A stretch of DNA of 64,000 nt, taken from contig CAZYMI010000002.1 in NCBI GenBank assembly GCA_964648505.1, positions 62,001 to 126,000 of the forward strand, in the 5' to 3' direction. Below, one piece after another: positions 26,765 to 35,172 of this stretch. Position 1 is the first letter of the stretch, and the number at the start of each line of letters is the position of its first letter. Under the pieces are notes generated by a model, which was not told where the DNA came from, did not search any database, and saw nothing but the letters and a program-made list of their open reading frames with translations. This stretch comes from CAZYMI01 sp964648505. Lineage in GTDB: Bacteria; Pseudomonadota; Alphaproteobacteria; Micavibrionales; Micavibrionaceae. Made by a program: the position numbers and the translations under genes.

Positions 26765-27072
26765 TTTCCTTTTTTAGCTTTAGGATCTGTGCCCATATTC
26801 ATCATGTTTTGCGCCATAGAAGCCATCGCGTTCATTTGCGGGTTCATCTGGCCCATTTGCCCCCATACCGTTTTTTGCCATTCCGACCAGTTTTGCATGG
26901 CCATCGGCATCCAGGTTTTTATTAAAACCTCAGGATCAAGGGTGCGTATATTATCTTCCAGCCTTTCCTGAAGTTGCTGCATTAAAGCCTGTTGCATAGG
27001 CACAACATCGGGCAGGCCAAAAAAGGTTCGGGCCTCTTCAGGCGTGCAATCAATTGTAAAATTCACCTTCAT
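26761..27072 (-). CDS. DUF6489-like small protein
   Basis: This 103-residue protein begins MKVNFTIDCTPEEARTFFGLPDVVPMQQALMQQL; the ATG one codon upstream (27075) is an alternative. The strand-loop N-terminus and the methionine/glutamine-rich tail (MGQMNPQMNAMASMAQNMMNM) recall phasin-like or polymer-associated small proteins, and from memory it resembles the DUF6489 family. A tryptophan-rich centre (KTWMPMAMQNWSEWQKTVW) suggests an amphipathic surface helix. The family commonly sits upstream of mnmE in alphaproteobacteria. The function is unknown. Confidence 0.8.
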   Translation of the reverse strand: MKVNFTIDCTPEEARTFFGLPDVVPMQQALMQQLQERLEDNIRTLDPEVLIKTWMPMAMQNWSEWQKTVWGQMGQMNPQMNAMASMAQNMMNMGTDPKAKKGK

Positions 27073-27092
27073 CATCAGGCTCCCTTGTGTGT

Positions 27093-28697
27093 ATGCTATG
27101 GATCTTCTTTAGCAGAAGGCTTAAGCTTTTGGAACAGAAACCCCCGCATGAACCTGAAAAACTCCAAGAAGTCTCAGAAAGCTTTAAAGCGCGCGTGCTT
27201 GGAAATCTGAAAACCTATATAAAAGGTAATGGCATAAAAACAGACTCTGTGCAGTTAAATAAGATTGATACACAAATTTTATCCGTCCACGCAAAAACAA
27301 CCTTAACAACAAAAATAAAAACAGAACGCGTCGTTCGGCCCGGGAAAGTTGGGGGTGATGTGGTCCATGCACAAAATCTGCTACTACCTGGACTTGAAAC
27401 AAAGATGAATGCGATGATCGCGTCGCCCTCTGTAAGAACAGATATTATCAAGGCTGTTCTGGCGCGCTCTGACAAAGGTTTCCAGCCTGCCGCAAACTTT
27501 GCCCTGAATCTTAACGCCTATAAAGGGCAGGTTGCCGCTTATGACGGATGCCTTCGGTGTCATCACACTGGTCGCATGACCTGTGTTTCCTGCCAGGGAG
27601 GACGTGAAGTTACCTGCCCGCGCTGCACTGGTAGCAGAACAATTCTATGTATTGTTTGTAACGGAGCCCGGCAGTTGCATACCCCTCAGGGGCCAAAACC
27701 TTGCACACAATGCGCATCAAGTGGCCGTCTGGCCTGCCCACAATGCCACCAAAAAGCGCGTATTCCTTGCGCATCTTGTCAGGCACAAGGATCCTTAGCA
27801 TGCGAGCCATGCGGCGGCACAGGCTGGACATCCACAGTCATGATCGGCCAGCTTGAAGGACAAGGGCATTTTGAGCTTGATGATCGCAATATTCCGCCCC
27901 TTGTCGCAGAACGCATCAGGTCAACCGGCGCTAAAGCGGTTTTATCACATGATTGGCAAATCACCCCCAACACGCAAAATAATGAAGACGATTTGGGTGT
28001 TTTTTATACCCTGTCGGCACCCTATGCCACATTCCAAATTGCTTTAGGAAAGCTTGTAGTTGATGGCGCTGCGTTCGGTACACAAGCCCGCATCATTGAT
28101 GCCCCACCTTTTTTAGAAAAAATACTTTATAAACCGATCAAAATTCTTCTTGAAGCAGCCCGTCAAAAAAACAATCTAACAAGCGCGCTTGAGGCAGCAG
28201 GAAAATACAGGCTTTTGCGTGAGGCCCTGATGCTAGTAACACGTTCAAGCCCAGCAAAGGCTATGACAAAACTACGCGGACTTTATCCTGTTGGCATTCA
28301 CCTTGAAACACTTGCAAAAATAATTGAGGCGGCTGATATTGTGCTGCGGGCTGGCACAGAGAAAGCACGCATCCAAGGGCTTATAGCAGGGATCTTGCTG
28401 GCTGGCTTATTTTATGCGGCTATAAAAATGCTGCATGTATATGATCTTATTATCCCCCAGACTGACTCGGCCTCCTTTTATTATATATGGCTTATTGTCA
28501 TTGCTTTATCAGGCATCAGCGTGTTGCACATCACTATTCGGCTTTTTGGGCGCTACGCAGCACGAAAACTACTCAGCAAAGTGTTTAAGCCTGAACAACT
28601 GCAAAAAATGATGCCGCGTGCAGGGCGGTTATTTTACGCAGGCGCCTTTATATGTTTGTGTATTTTTAGCACTTTCGAGTTTTATATTTTCAGATAA
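27093..28697 (+). CDS. Membrane protein with eight CxxC motifs (DnaJ-like Zn centre)
   Basis: I do not know this 534-residue protein by name. Residues ~153-240 hold eight CxxC motifs in a row (CLRC, CVSC, CPRC, CIVC, CTQC, CPQC, CASC, CEPC), twice the four of a DnaJ zinc centre and with similar CxxCxG spacing, so up to four zinc sites are plausible. The last 110 residues hold three hydrophobic segments (~430-448, ~462-481, ~512-532), anchoring the protein in the inner membrane. There is no J domain. I start at ATG 27093; a GTG two codons earlier is possible. It is divergent from the mnmE-side genes and ends in a terminator. Confidence 0.8.
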   Translation: MLWIFFSRRLKLLEQKPPHEPEKLQEVSESFKARVLGNLKTYIKGNGIKTDSVQLNKIDTQILSVHAKTTLTTKIKTERVVRPGKVGGDVVHAQNLLLPGLETKMNAMIASPSVRTDIIKAVLARSDKGFQPAANFALNLNAYKGQVAAYDGCLRCHHTGRMTCVSCQGGREVTCPRCTGSRTILCIVCNGARQLHTPQGPKPCTQCASSGRLACPQCHQKARIPCASCQAQGSLACEPCGGTGWTSTVMIGQLEGQGHFELDDRNIPPLVAERIRSTGAKAVLSHDWQITPNTQNNEDDLGVFYTLSAPYATFQIALGKLVVDGAAFGTQARIIDAPPFLEKILYKPIKILLEAARQKNNLTSALEAAGKYRLLREALMLVTRSSPAKAMTKLRGLYPVGIHLETLAKIIEAADIVLRAGTEKARIQGLIAGILLAGLFYAAIKMLHVYDLIIPQTDSASFYYIWLIVIALSGISVLHITIRLFGRYAARKLLSKVFKPEQLQKMMPRAGRLFYAGAFICLCIFSTFEFYIFR

Positions 28698-28700
28698 AAA

Positions 28701-28723
28701 ACGGACCCTATAAAAGGGCCCGT
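28701..28723. terminator. Bidirectional terminator
   Basis: ACGGACCCT, a short loop, then AGGGCCCGT forms a GC-rich stem with one mismatch between two convergent genes. On the minus strand it is followed by TTTTTTATC, a proper T-tract; on the plus strand the tail is AAGAATTATTTT. Confidence 0.8.
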
Positions 28724-28758
28724 AAGAATTATTTTCAGGGAATATCGTTTTTATATTT

Positions 28759-29238
28759 TCAGCGCGACCAACGCCAGTGATGCTGCAAGGTCATGACCGC
28801 AAGGTCAGAAGGATCGCTTTTCTTTTCGCGTGAAGCATCAACAATCTTTTGTTCTTCTGGTTTAAAATTTTTAAGCGTGCTGGCCTTATTTTTATATAAA
28901 ACCGGCTGCATAGGGCGAACCCCTAACAAATAAGAAAGGATCACCGCTGATCCAGCCGTGCGCTGGACCCGGCCCGAAGCTAATGGGGTTTTAGGGCTTG
29001 GGGACATAGGTAACGTGTGCAAAGACGACGTCGCCAGGGCCGGTGGTGGGGCGCGGTGATCACTCGTGGTCACCACAGAACCCGGAGTCAAAGGTTCTGC
29101 TGATGCAGACGAGGGAAACAGGATAATCAAAAATGAAAACAGGCAAATAAAGACAAAGGCAAAAACCATTGTCAGTAAGCCATCATCTGAAAAAAGCGGA
29201 TCGCGCACGTCTGTGCTGCGCTTTAAAATACTATTCAT
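28759..29238 (-). CDS. Hypothetical single-pass membrane protein
   Basis: A 159-residue protein with one strongly hydrophobic segment at ~residues 21-44 (LLTMVFAFVFICLFSFLIIL), followed by SSASAEP. This could be a membrane anchor or an uncleaved or late-cleaved signal. The rest is rich in Pro, Ser and Thr, then basic (KNKASTLKNFKPEEQK), and ends with LAVMTLQHHWRWSR. I recognise no family. The N-terminal 20 residues before the hydrophobic stretch are charged and probably cytoplasmic. It is convergent with the CxxC membrane protein and shares its terminator. Confidence 0.7.
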   Translation of the reverse strand: MNSILKRSTDVRDPLFSDDGLLTMVFAFVFICLFSFLIILFPSSASAEPLTPGSVVTTSDHRAPPPALATSSLHTLPMSPSPKTPLASGRVQRTAGSAVILSYLLGVRPMQPVLYKNKASTLKNFKPEEQKIVDASREKKSDPSDLAVMTLQHHWRWSR

Positions 29239-29444
29239 CTACCACCACCCAAGGTCAGAAATTTTTATGACCGATTGTGTTCCGTGCTCTCTTTAAAAAC
29301 GCAATAAAACCTACTGCAAGATTAGCCGGAACATCTTGTTCTATACTTTCATTGCAACACAGATGATGTAATTATGACAAGAATTTTCGTTTTGAATTTC
29401 AGAGACTTACGATATAAATTTAAACTAAATTCAGGAAAAATTTT

Positions 29445-29849
29445 TTAAAATTTCAAAGAAACCCGAAACCCAGCCAAACTTCTTGTTCTAAGGGCTTCTG
29501 GTTCGCCGGTGAAAACCCGGCTGTTATCAGAGCTTCTTCTTGAGCCACTGTGATATCCTAAACTCATATCCATGCTTGGGGCCACTCGGGGAAGCTCATA
29601 TACAACAGAACCTTTATCGCATGTTAGATTAGTAGGGCATCTATCTTCAAATTGCCTCGATAGACTTAAAGGGCTAGACCGAACGACCAGAGGGCTTTCT
29701 CTTAGCAAAGGACTTTGCCGTTCCAAGGTCACGTTTTGTAATGAATTTGTAGGTGTTTGTTCCGCTATTGGGGCTTGAGTCTGTGCCAAAGCGCCTGACC
29801 CTGTCGTTGCCAGCAATGTTGCAATAAACGCCTTTGAAAGAGCTTTCAT
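29445..29849 (-). CDS. Hypothetical secreted protein
   Basis: The product has 134 residues. I take the ATG at 29849 because it starts a clean signal peptide, MKALSKAFIATLLATTGSGALAQ, cut near residue 23; an upstream in-frame start would add 9 residues. The mature part is Arg/Ser-rich, with a single Cys pair (DRCPTNLTCDKG) that may form a disulfide in the periplasm, and it ends in phenylalanine (RVSLKF). The terminal Phe hints at an outer-membrane link but the protein is too short for a normal barrel. It lies 38 bases downstream of rho on the same strand. Confidence 0.7.
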   Translation of the reverse strand: MKALSKAFIATLLATTGSGALAQTQAPIAEQTPTNSLQNVTLERQSPLLRESPLVVRSSPLSLSRQFEDRCPTNLTCDKGSVVYELPRVAPSMDMSLGYHSGSRRSSDNSRVFTGEPEALRTRSLAGFRVSLKF

Positions 29850-29887
29850 AACAGCATCATAACGTTGAAAGCACAAAAAAGCAAAAA

Positions 29888-31144
29888 TTACTGATTCATC
29901 ATCTGGAAGAAATCATCGTTCGATTTGGTATCTTTCATTTTATCGACCAAGAATTCAACAGCATCAACTGTACCCATTGGGTTCAGAATGCGACGCAAAA
30001 CCCACATTTTCGAAAGTTGGTCTTTACTGACAAGTAATTCTTCCTTACGGGTGCCCGATTTTTGAATATCAATCGCAGGGAAGACCCGTTTATCAGATAT
30101 TTTACGATCCAGAACAATTTCTGAGTTACCTGTACCTTTGAATTCTTCAAAAATAACCTCATCCATGCGTGACCCTGTTTCAATAAGGGCAGTTGCAATA
30201 ATGGTTAAAGATCCGCCTTGTTCAATGTTACGCGCAGCTCCAAAAAACCGTTTAGGACGTTGCAAAGCATTCGCATCAACACCACCGGTTAAAACTTTTC
30301 CCGATGAAGGAACAACAGTGTTATAAGCCCGCGCAAGGCGGGTAATGGAATCCAGCAGAATAATTACATCCCGCTTATGCTCGACAAGACGCTTGGCTTT
30401 TTCCATGACCATTTCAGCAACCTGCACATGGCGTGACGCTGGTTCATCAAAGGTTGATGAAATAACCTCGCCGCGAACAGAACGCGCCATATCGGTCACT
30501 TCTTCAGGTCGCTCATCTATAAGCAAAACAATCAGATAAGCTTCAGGATGATTGGTTGCAATTGAATGCGCAATTTCTTGCAACATAACAGTCTTACCAG
30601 TACGCGGCGGAGCAACAATTAATGCCCGTTGACCAAATCCTAAAGGGGCAACTAATTCAATTGTGCGTGCGGTATATGATTTTTTTGTTGGATTATCAAT
30701 TTCAAGTTTAATTTTGCGTTCAGGATATAGCGGGGTTAAGTTATCAAAGTTAATACGATGACGTACTTTTTCAGGTGGTTCTCCATTAATAGTACTAACT
30801 TTTAAAAGCGCAAAATAGCGTTCAGATTCTTTAGGGGCGCGAATTTCACCTTCAACAATATCACCTGTTCGCAAGCCAAAACGACGCACTTGTGAAGGGC
30901 TAACATAAATATCATCAGGTCCAGCTAAATAATTTTCTTCAGGTGAACGTAAAAATCCAAAACCGTCTTGTAAAACTTCAAGAACACCAATTCCCGCAAT
31001 TGGCACATCTTGATCAGCCAAACGTTTTAGGATCGAAAACATCATATCCTGCTTACGCATTGTTGATACGTTTTCAATATCAAGTTCTTCAGCAAATGCT
31101 AAAAGTTCAGCAGGTGATCTGGTTTTTAGGTCTTGAAGGTTCAT
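29888..31144 (-). CDS. rho: Transcription termination factor Rho
   Basis: Rho is the hexameric RNA-dependent ATPase that terminates transcription. The 418-residue product has the N-terminal helical domain ([21 protein letters not shown]), the RNA-binding cold-shock-like domain ([25 protein letters not shown]) and the ATPase core with Walker [12 protein letters not shown], Walker [17 protein letters not shown] and the Q/R-loop region. It follows hemJ on the same strand with a 183-base gap. hemJ-rho-mnmE is a typical alphaproteobacterial origin-proximal order. Confidence 0.98.
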   Translation of the reverse strand: MNLQDLKTRSPAELLAFAEELDIENVSTMRKQDMMFSILKRLADQDVPIAGIGVLEVLQDGFGFLRSPEENYLAGPDDIYVSPSQVRRFGLRTGDIVEGEIRAPKESERYFALLKVSTINGEPPEKVRHRINFDNLTPLYPERKIKLEIDNPTKKSYTARTIELVAPLGFGQRALIVAPPRTGKTVMLQEIAHSIATNHPEAYLIVLLIDERPEEVTDMARSVRGEVISSTFDEPASRHVQVAEMVMEKAKRLVEHKRDVIILLDSITRLARAYNTVVPSSGKVLTGGVDANALQRPKRFFGAARNIEQGGSLTIIATALIETGSRMDEVIFEEFKGTGNSEIVLDRKISDKRVFPAIDIQKSGTRKEELLVSKDQLSKMWVLRRILNPMGTVDAVEFLVDKMKDTKSNDDFFQMMNQ

Positions 31145-31327
31145 CTGAGGTGTCTTTTTAAAAGGGAGATTGTGTTTAATAGAAAAATTTTGTGAAGAGT
31201 TTGTCTTTTAGCTTCAATAAATGGCCGACATGCTTCCCGCAGATCAACTATCAGATATCGATAGGAAAAAGGGGAAATGCTTTTAAGACAAGAATTTTTA
31301 TAACAACCTGGCTATTAAAGGTCAAGC

Positions 31328-31759
31328 TTAAAATGGCTTTAAATAGGCCAGAATAAGAATAAAACCAGGAATAAATACAGTTAATCCTAATAATATTCTG
31401 AAAAATATTAATTTTTCAACCTGCTCATTTTTTTCAACTTTCTTTATACTTTTCACATAAAAGCCATAAAGTCCAAAATATATAACAACCAAAGTCAGTT
31501 TAGCATGCAGCCAACCTTGACCAGATAAAATCCCAGGATTAGCTGAAATCAATAAAATCCCAATAAAGACAACAATAATTAAAAATGGGGTAACAATTTT
31601 TCGTCTAATTTTTTGTAATTGAACAATATTTTGTGTCAACGCCTTGTAACGAAAAGAAAAAATTGAAGCAATGCAAATAATGCCAATGCTCAAAATTAAA
31701 GAAAAAAGCGCATGAAGCCCTTTAAAAAGAAGATAATTGCTGGAAATAAAATTAAACAC
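31328..31759 (-). CDS. hemJ: HemJ-like protoporphyrinogen oxidase (divergent)
   Basis: HemJ oxidises protoporphyrinogen IX to protoporphyrin IX in heme synthesis, in the inner membrane. The 143-residue product has four hydrophobic segments and the family's C-terminal half: GWLHAKLTLVV near residue 86, then FFRILLGLTVFIPGFILILAYLKPF. The N-terminal half keeps the early His (KGLHALFS) but lacks the usual YLPRLFVYH-type segment after the first helix, reading IASIFSFRYKA instead. Call and symbol rest on the C-terminal motifs, length and the position beside rho, where hemJ commonly lies. Activity is less certain because of the changed segment. Confidence 0.78.
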   Translation of the reverse strand: MFNFISSNYLLFKGLHALFSLILSIGIICIASIFSFRYKALTQNIVQLQKIRRKIVTPFLIIVVFIGILLISANPGILSGQGWLHAKLTLVVIYFGLYGFYVKSIKKVEKNEQVEKLIFFRILLGLTVFIPGFILILAYLKPF

Positions 31760-31799
31760 AGGAAAACCTTTAATATAATTGGGAAGCGAGTTTTTATCG

Positions 31800-32157
31800 C
31801 GCTTTTTTAAAAAAACCTAATTCTATTTATAAACTTAAATTAGGGTAGTAGATAGTAGTAGGGGTTGTGCATGATGTGGATTAAAACTTTCCCTTATTTT
31901 TATCCTCAGCCTTGATCGAGGATCAGTTACATATATTTAAGCTTAGAATTAAAAAATTCACATTATGCAGGGATTACTTTTTAACCTTTTGAACATATTC
32001 ATGATCATGAAATGTTCTGCACAAAGGTCGTGAATAATATCAGTGGATTGTTTTATCCAGCCCTTTGTCAGCAAATTTCTCATTTCTTTATCAACAGATA
32101 TATCCTCGCCAGTTATCGTCGAAAATGTTACAAAATAAAAAAAACAAAGGATAAATT
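31800..32157. other. oriC: Candidate replication origin (oriC)
   Basis: This AT-rich gap (31760-32157, no gene) separates the leftward rho-hemJ block from the rightward block leading to ppsR. It contains several 9-mers one mismatch from the DnaA box TTATNCACA or its complement: TGTGCATGA (31866-31874) directly followed by TGTGGATTA (31875-31883), TTATCCTCA (31900-31908), TTCTGCACA (32015-32023) and TTATCAACA (32088-32096). An A/T tract suitable for unwinding lies at 31802-31840. In Caulobacter and Rickettsia the origin lies between hemE and a ppsR-family gene (RP001), the same neighbourhood. No perfect box is present, so this is a candidate only. Confidence 0.55.
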
Positions 32158-32772
32158 ATGTTTCAAGATGCCTATGTCAGGCTTACCCTTGAAGAAGTTG
32201 CGGCTGTTTTGCGTGAAATTAATCCCTTAATTGAAGGGGCAAAATTATCACAAGACACCACCGTTATATTGGGAACATCAACGCCTTTTTATTCAGGATA
32301 TAAATATCTTGATATCACAGATCATTCATCTATTCCGTCCAAAAGAATTTTTGCAATTTATAAAACAGGTGATTGTGTTCTTATGGATTGGACCAATCGC
32401 CCGATTTATACTTTAAATCAAAGAGTACCGATTAAATTAAATAAGCAAAACATTGCCGCTTATATTCGATTCTTTTTTCGTCATGTTCGCGGGCGTCATG
32501 GGCGTTTTATTGTAACAGAAACAGTTGATGATATTTCATGGCGCGATGATCCTTCGCCATCAGCGCGTGCAGCGATTGCAAAAATGATACTACCGTTAAC
32601 AATTACAGCAGTTCGCGCTGACGGGTCGTATGATGTTTCTGCACGTCTTATATTTCAAGATTCTTTATTTTCAGCCACAATTCTTGTTGGCCAGTTAGGC
32701 GCCATTGAAATTAGAGATGAAACCCCCTTGATCGAAGATATGCCCATTTTAGATGACACATTTGGTCAATAA
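32158..32772 (+). CDS. Conserved hypothetical protein next to putative oriC
   Basis: This 204-residue protein starts at an ATG eight bases after AAAGGAT. It is rich in beta-strand patterns (ILGTSTPFYSGYKYLDIT, RIFAIYKTGDCVLMDW, PLTITAVRADGSYDVSARLIFQ), with no membrane segment and no catalytic motif I can name. Its position, first on the rightward side of the candidate origin, is where many bacteria place replication-linked genes, but nothing in the sequence shows such a role. A mixed beta protein of unknown function is all I can support. Confidence 0.75.
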   Translation: MFQDAYVRLTLEEVAAVLREINPLIEGAKLSQDTTVILGTSTPFYSGYKYLDITDHSSIPSKRIFAIYKTGDCVLMDWTNRPIYTLNQRVPIKLNKQNIAAYIRFFFRHVRGRHGRFIVTETVDDISWRDDPSPSARAAIAKMILPLTITAVRADGSYDVSARLIFQDSLFSATILVGQLGAIEIRDETPLIEDMPILDDTFGQ

Positions 32773-32921
32773 TCTTTAAAATTTTAAGATTCTTTTAATT
32801 CTTCACATTATTTCAATGACTTAATTTTGTTTTGGTAGGGAAACGTTAACCCCTCTCCGTAATAATGGTTGGTATGACGCGTTTGGTTTGGGGCCTAATG
32901 CGCATTTATACGGGGACCAAA

Positions 32922-34178
32922 ATGGCACGCAAAAAAGATAAAAAAACAACGGGAAGCATAAACCCAGCCGGGCGTGTGCGCATCGCTTATACGCTTAATA
33001 ACAAGCAGCCTGTTATATGTTCGATTGTTGGCGACGAGCCACTCTTTTATATGGATCATGAATATTCTGATGATACCGATATGTCACAAATTATAGAAGG
33101 TCTTGAACAATTTACAGGCCATGTTGATGCTGCAACGCGTTTATCAGCAGCCTCTATCGCCACAGCAAGATCTTCTGAAGATCTTTTTTGCGCCTCATCG
33201 GATGATATGCTAGGCGATCAGATTGCGCAGTATATTTCTGCTCAAGATGCAGTTGCGCTTGTCCATAAAAGCGCTTACGGGCGTGCTTTGCTTGAAGCCG
33301 CGCAAGAAACCGGAACACGCATCATAGATAGCGTTCAGACAGACAGCGTTTTTTATGACCGTCATGCGGGTCTTATTCTTGTGCACCCGTCGCTTGATAT
33401 GGCTGAAAAAATCTTATTGATTGCCCGTGAGCTTCGTCGGGCGTGGCAGCATCGTGCAGGCGCGCTCGTTAATCCATTACTATTTCACCCCGATCATGCC
33501 ATTCTTGTAAATCGCATTTTGACAGCTGACCTTTCTATTTCTATGGTTCGTGTTGCCTGGGATCTTCATTTACAAGCCATTCAAGCCCCATGGATCAGGC
33601 TTGAAGCGTCATCAATGGCTGATCTGGCTTCCGGTTTTTCGCGTATCGCACTGGCTGATTTTCGTAGCTTGAATAATGGTGATGCTTTCTGGTCTTGTTT
33701 TGAAGCATGGTTTTTGTCTGATCGTTGCCGTAAATGCGACAGGCAGATCATCCAGCAAATGCTTGCAGATTACTCTGGTTATGTTTTTGGTGGGTCAGAA
33801 GAGACATCACGTATGCTGACAACGCAGATTATGGCGGCATTGGGTTCTCAGCCTTTAGGCAAAAATTACCTCTCTGGACAGGTTGGGCGCATTTTGGATG
33901 ATCAAATATTTACTGATGTTCGTGACAGAGCAAATGCCAATTTCCTTTGGTTTATCAAGTTCGAACAGTCTTTCCGGGCTGCGGAACAGGAGTTGCAAGT
34001 AGGAATGAAAGGCCCTTCTGGCCTGTCCCACAGCCCCTCCTTAGGACACAATAACGATGACACAGTACAAAAAGGAATTCTGGTTACGCTTCCCGTCAGG
34101 CCGCGAACAGCTGAGAAAGTCGGGACTGGACAAGCCACGATCCTCGATTTCAACGTCTTCCGTAAACGCCAACATTAA
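32922..34178 (+). CDS. Hypothetical protein, paralogue of next gene
   Basis: I do not recognise this 418-residue protein with confidence; from memory the pattern recalls the DUF6782 group. I start at ATG 32922 behind GGGGACC; an ATG at 32865 would add 19 residues. The basic N-terminus (MARKKDKKTTG) is followed by a mostly helical body. A core shared with the following gene runs VRVAWDLHLQA...W...DL...F...F..WF....R..KCDRQI...DY. No signal peptide, membrane segment or clear metal-binding motif is visible. The next gene follows 13 bases after its stop, so they form an operon of two related proteins of different length. Confidence 0.78.
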   Translation: MARKKDKKTTGSINPAGRVRIAYTLNNKQPVICSIVGDEPLFYMDHEYSDDTDMSQIIEGLEQFTGHVDAATRLSAASIATARSSEDLFCASSDDMLGDQIAQYISAQDAVALVHKSAYGRALLEAAQETGTRIIDSVQTDSVFYDRHAGLILVHPSLDMAEKILLIARELRRAWQHRAGALVNPLLFHPDHAILVNRILTADLSISMVRVAWDLHLQAIQAPWIRLEASSMADLASGFSRIALADFRSLNNGDAFWSCFEAWFLSDRCRKCDRQIIQQMLADYSGYVFGGSEETSRMLTTQIMAALGSQPLGKNYLSGQVGRILDDQIFTDVRDRANANFLWFIKFEQSFRAAEQELQVGMKGPSGLSHSPSLGHNNDDTVQKGILVTLPVRPRTAEKVGTGQATILDFNVFRKRQH

Positions 34179-34191
34179 AGGCGCAAGTGTT

Positions 34192-35148
34192 ATGTATACA
34201 CCAACGGACCTTGCTGCATCCTGTGGCACGGCGAAGCCTATGTGCGACCTGACATATATCGATCATGCCCATCCGCTTATTTGGCAGTCAGGATTGGCGC
34301 AGCATCCGCGCACACGTGATGATGAATATTATTTAGATCAACTTATCAGTGCTGTTTGGAAAAGCCCTTTGGTATGCGAAGGTTTTCGTTATTTGAAAGC
34401 GGAAAGGATCGGTATTGCGTTTTCAACATTACATGAAGGGCACTGGGTGTTTGATGATGATACAAGCATGCTTTTGTTTCAAAGGCCTTCTCGATTTTTA
34501 CGGCAGACAAGCTCTGCTGTTTTCGATGATGTGGCAATGGCACTTATAGAAGGTCTTGCATTCTTACTTGTTCAAGGGGGCCCTGATTTATCGCATTTAA
34601 CTTTGCGTCACAGGGTACTGGCAGAACGTGCTCGCACTGCGCATGCAGATCTTTTGGTAGTTCGGATGTGCTGGGAATTAAAGGCTGCGGGTATAACTGG
34701 TTTATGGCGATTTATGCGAACCGGTTTAAATCATGATTTGGTTGATGTCTTCGCTGATGTTTTAGACAGATCCCCGATTGTAGCAACAGCGTGCCGTAGT
34801 GCGTTTTTGCAGTGGTTTAAAAACCCTGAGCGTATTGCGCGGTGTGATATGGCCACGCTATCCATGATTGATCGCGATTACAGTGAGGGTTTAAAAGTAA
34901 CCGGTCAGGAAAAACTAGGCCCGATGGAGCTTCTTAGGCTAACACGAGACCCTAATGGCCCAACACTTTATCGGTCTATTTTTGCATCGATTTTGCAACA
35001 TAAGACATTCTCGATGATGACAGATCCTATGGCGCAAGCCTATTTAAAGCAGATTGAACGGGATATAGAGTTTAAGCGTACAGGTGGGCTTAAGATTCGT
35101 GATGTAGCGCTTGCAAAGCGTCTTTTTCCCGAGACCCCTTTATCCTAG
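34192..35148 (+). CDS. Hypothetical protein, paralogue of preceding gene
   Basis: The product has 318 residues from ATG 34192; an earlier in-frame start inside the preceding gene is possible but less likely. Residues ~150-250 align with the upstream gene: VRMCWELKAAG matches VRVAWDLHLQA, then W...DLVDVFADVL, F.QWFKNPERIARCDMATLSMIDRDY. The conserved W-E/D-L, WF and R..CD positions mark a shared domain. The product looks soluble and helical. The function is unknown. It ends 24 bases before ppsR and may share a transcript with it. Confidence 0.78.
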   Translation: MYTPTDLAASCGTAKPMCDLTYIDHAHPLIWQSGLAQHPRTRDDEYYLDQLISAVWKSPLVCEGFRYLKAERIGIAFSTLHEGHWVFDDDTSMLLFQRPSRFLRQTSSAVFDDVAMALIEGLAFLLVQGGPDLSHLTLRHRVLAERARTAHADLLVVRMCWELKAAGITGLWRFMRTGLNHDLVDVFADVLDRSPIVATACRSAFLQWFKNPERIARCDMATLSMIDRDYSEGLKVTGQEKLGPMELLRLTRDPNGPTLYRSIFASILQHKTFSMMTDPMAQAYLKQIERDIEFKRTGGLKIRDVALAKRLFPETPLS

Positions 35149-35172
35149 CGAAGACCCCGTTTAAGATGGGGT

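Noticed and set aside
32773..32921. Second short AT-rich gap considered for oriC
   Set aside because: Only about 150 bases, no clear DnaA-like 9-mers, and transcription does not diverge here; it looks like a promoter region.
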